DNA of 23,986 bases from a virus, in the IMG/VR virus record IMGVR_UViG_3300006166_000011, positions 1 to 23,986 of that record. One strand, written 5' to 3'. Numbering within the stretch: the stretch's first letter is position 1; every line of letters starts with the position of its first letter. Of the stretch, positions 23,849-23,986 are shown piece by piece. Below the pieces are notes generated by a model. That model was given only the letters and a program-made list of their open reading frames with translations. It had not been told where the DNA came from and ran no database searches. A program made the translations under genes and the position numbers.

Positions 23849-23868
23849 AAAAGGGGCTTTGCACCCCT
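23849..23868 (-). terminator. Rho-independent terminator-like hairpin abutting the tRNA
   Basis: On the minus strand AGGGG-TGCAAAG-CCCCT forms a 5-bp GC-rich stem with a 7-base loop, continued by a run of four T. It follows the stop of the right-hand partial gene by about 50 bases and ends one base before the first G of the tRNA. It could terminate that gene or act as a processing signal. Confidence 0.6.
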
Positions 23869-23879
23869 ATGAGTTACTT

Positions 23880-23902
23880 GGGTTAGAAGGCTAACTTAAC
23901 CC
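23880..23902 (-). other. Inverted repeat after the right-hand partial gene
   Basis: GGGTTA (23880-23885) pairs with TAACCC (23897-23902) over an 11-base loop; an alternative inner pairing is GTTAG with CTAAC around AAGG. It has no T-run and may stabilise the mRNA end ahead of the terminator hairpin. Confidence 0.45.
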
Positions 23903-23919
23903 CCATCTCACCTTATGGT

Positions 23920-23986
23920 CTAAACAGCCACGAGGTCACGCTTGGCAACCTTGCTGAATGGACGTGAGAATGCAACGATGTTATTC
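23920..23986 (-). CDS. C-terminal end of an unrecognised gene
   Basis: The last 21 codons read NNIVAFSRPFSKVAKRDLVAV and stop at TAG (23920-23922). The frame is chosen because one alternative frame meets a stop at its second codon and the other looks less protein-like. It is followed by an inverted repeat and a terminator-like hairpin, as expected for the end of a transcription unit. The tail is basic and too short to assign a family. Confidence 0.5.
   Translation of the reverse strand, partial: NNIVAFSRPFSKVAKRDLVAV

Overview
The window looks like part of the late (virion) region of a T4-like marine myovirus, most probably a cyanophage. All recognisable genes lie on the minus strand, so they read from right to left. 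The reasons are: a T4-type late promoter octamer (TATAAATA) ahead of the largest gene; an N-terminus on that gene of the kind I recall from structural proteins of marine cyanomyoviruses; two adjacent tail-collar proteins; a phage-type 2OG-Fe(II) oxygenase; a small HNH endonuclease; a phage-borne tRNA-Asp; AT-rich sequence; and almost no space between genes. No database search was possible, so host and lineage are inferences.

Layout in transcription order. At the right edge is the last 21 codons of an unrecognised gene (23920-23986), then an inverted repeat and a rho-independent terminator-like hairpin that ends exactly at the 5' end of tRNA-Asp(GTC) (23775-23848). Next come a 180-residue 2OG-Fe(II) oxygenase (23218-23760), a 49-residue charged small ORF joined to it by a TAATG overlap, and a 117-residue HNH endonuclease whose Shine-Dalgarno lies inside the small ORF. 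A 134-bp gap (22610-22743) holds short inverted repeats and the late promoter. From there one uninterrupted reading frame of 19.8 kb (2768-22609) encodes a 6,613-residue structural protein. It is followed, 4 bp later, by a 553-residue tail-collar protein and, through a second TAATG overlap, by another tail-collar protein that leaves the window at base 1.

The main point of interest is the giant protein. About 40% of it (residues about 1002-3617, bases 11759-19606) is an array of diverged beta-type repeats built from two alternating elements: a roughly 85-residue unit with a Cys core (TFTC-x2-D-x-N) followed by YPR, and a short HTFVSA element. The array sits inside a single helical module of a different repeat family. 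The two halves of that module (32 + 102 residues) add up to the length of its intact neighbours (132-133 residues). A second, single copy of the same element interrupts another, unrelated repeat family about 430 residues further on. The giant protein therefore looks like a fibre or baseplate scaffold into which an expandable repeat cassette has been inserted at least twice, and then enlarged by block duplication, unit indels and phase-shifted joins.

Working together, the giant protein and the two collar proteins are probably made from one late transcript as parts of the baseplate or tail-fibre apparatus. The tRNA, oxygenase, small ORF and HNH gene form a compact accessory group upstream. No gap between genes exceeds 300 bases.
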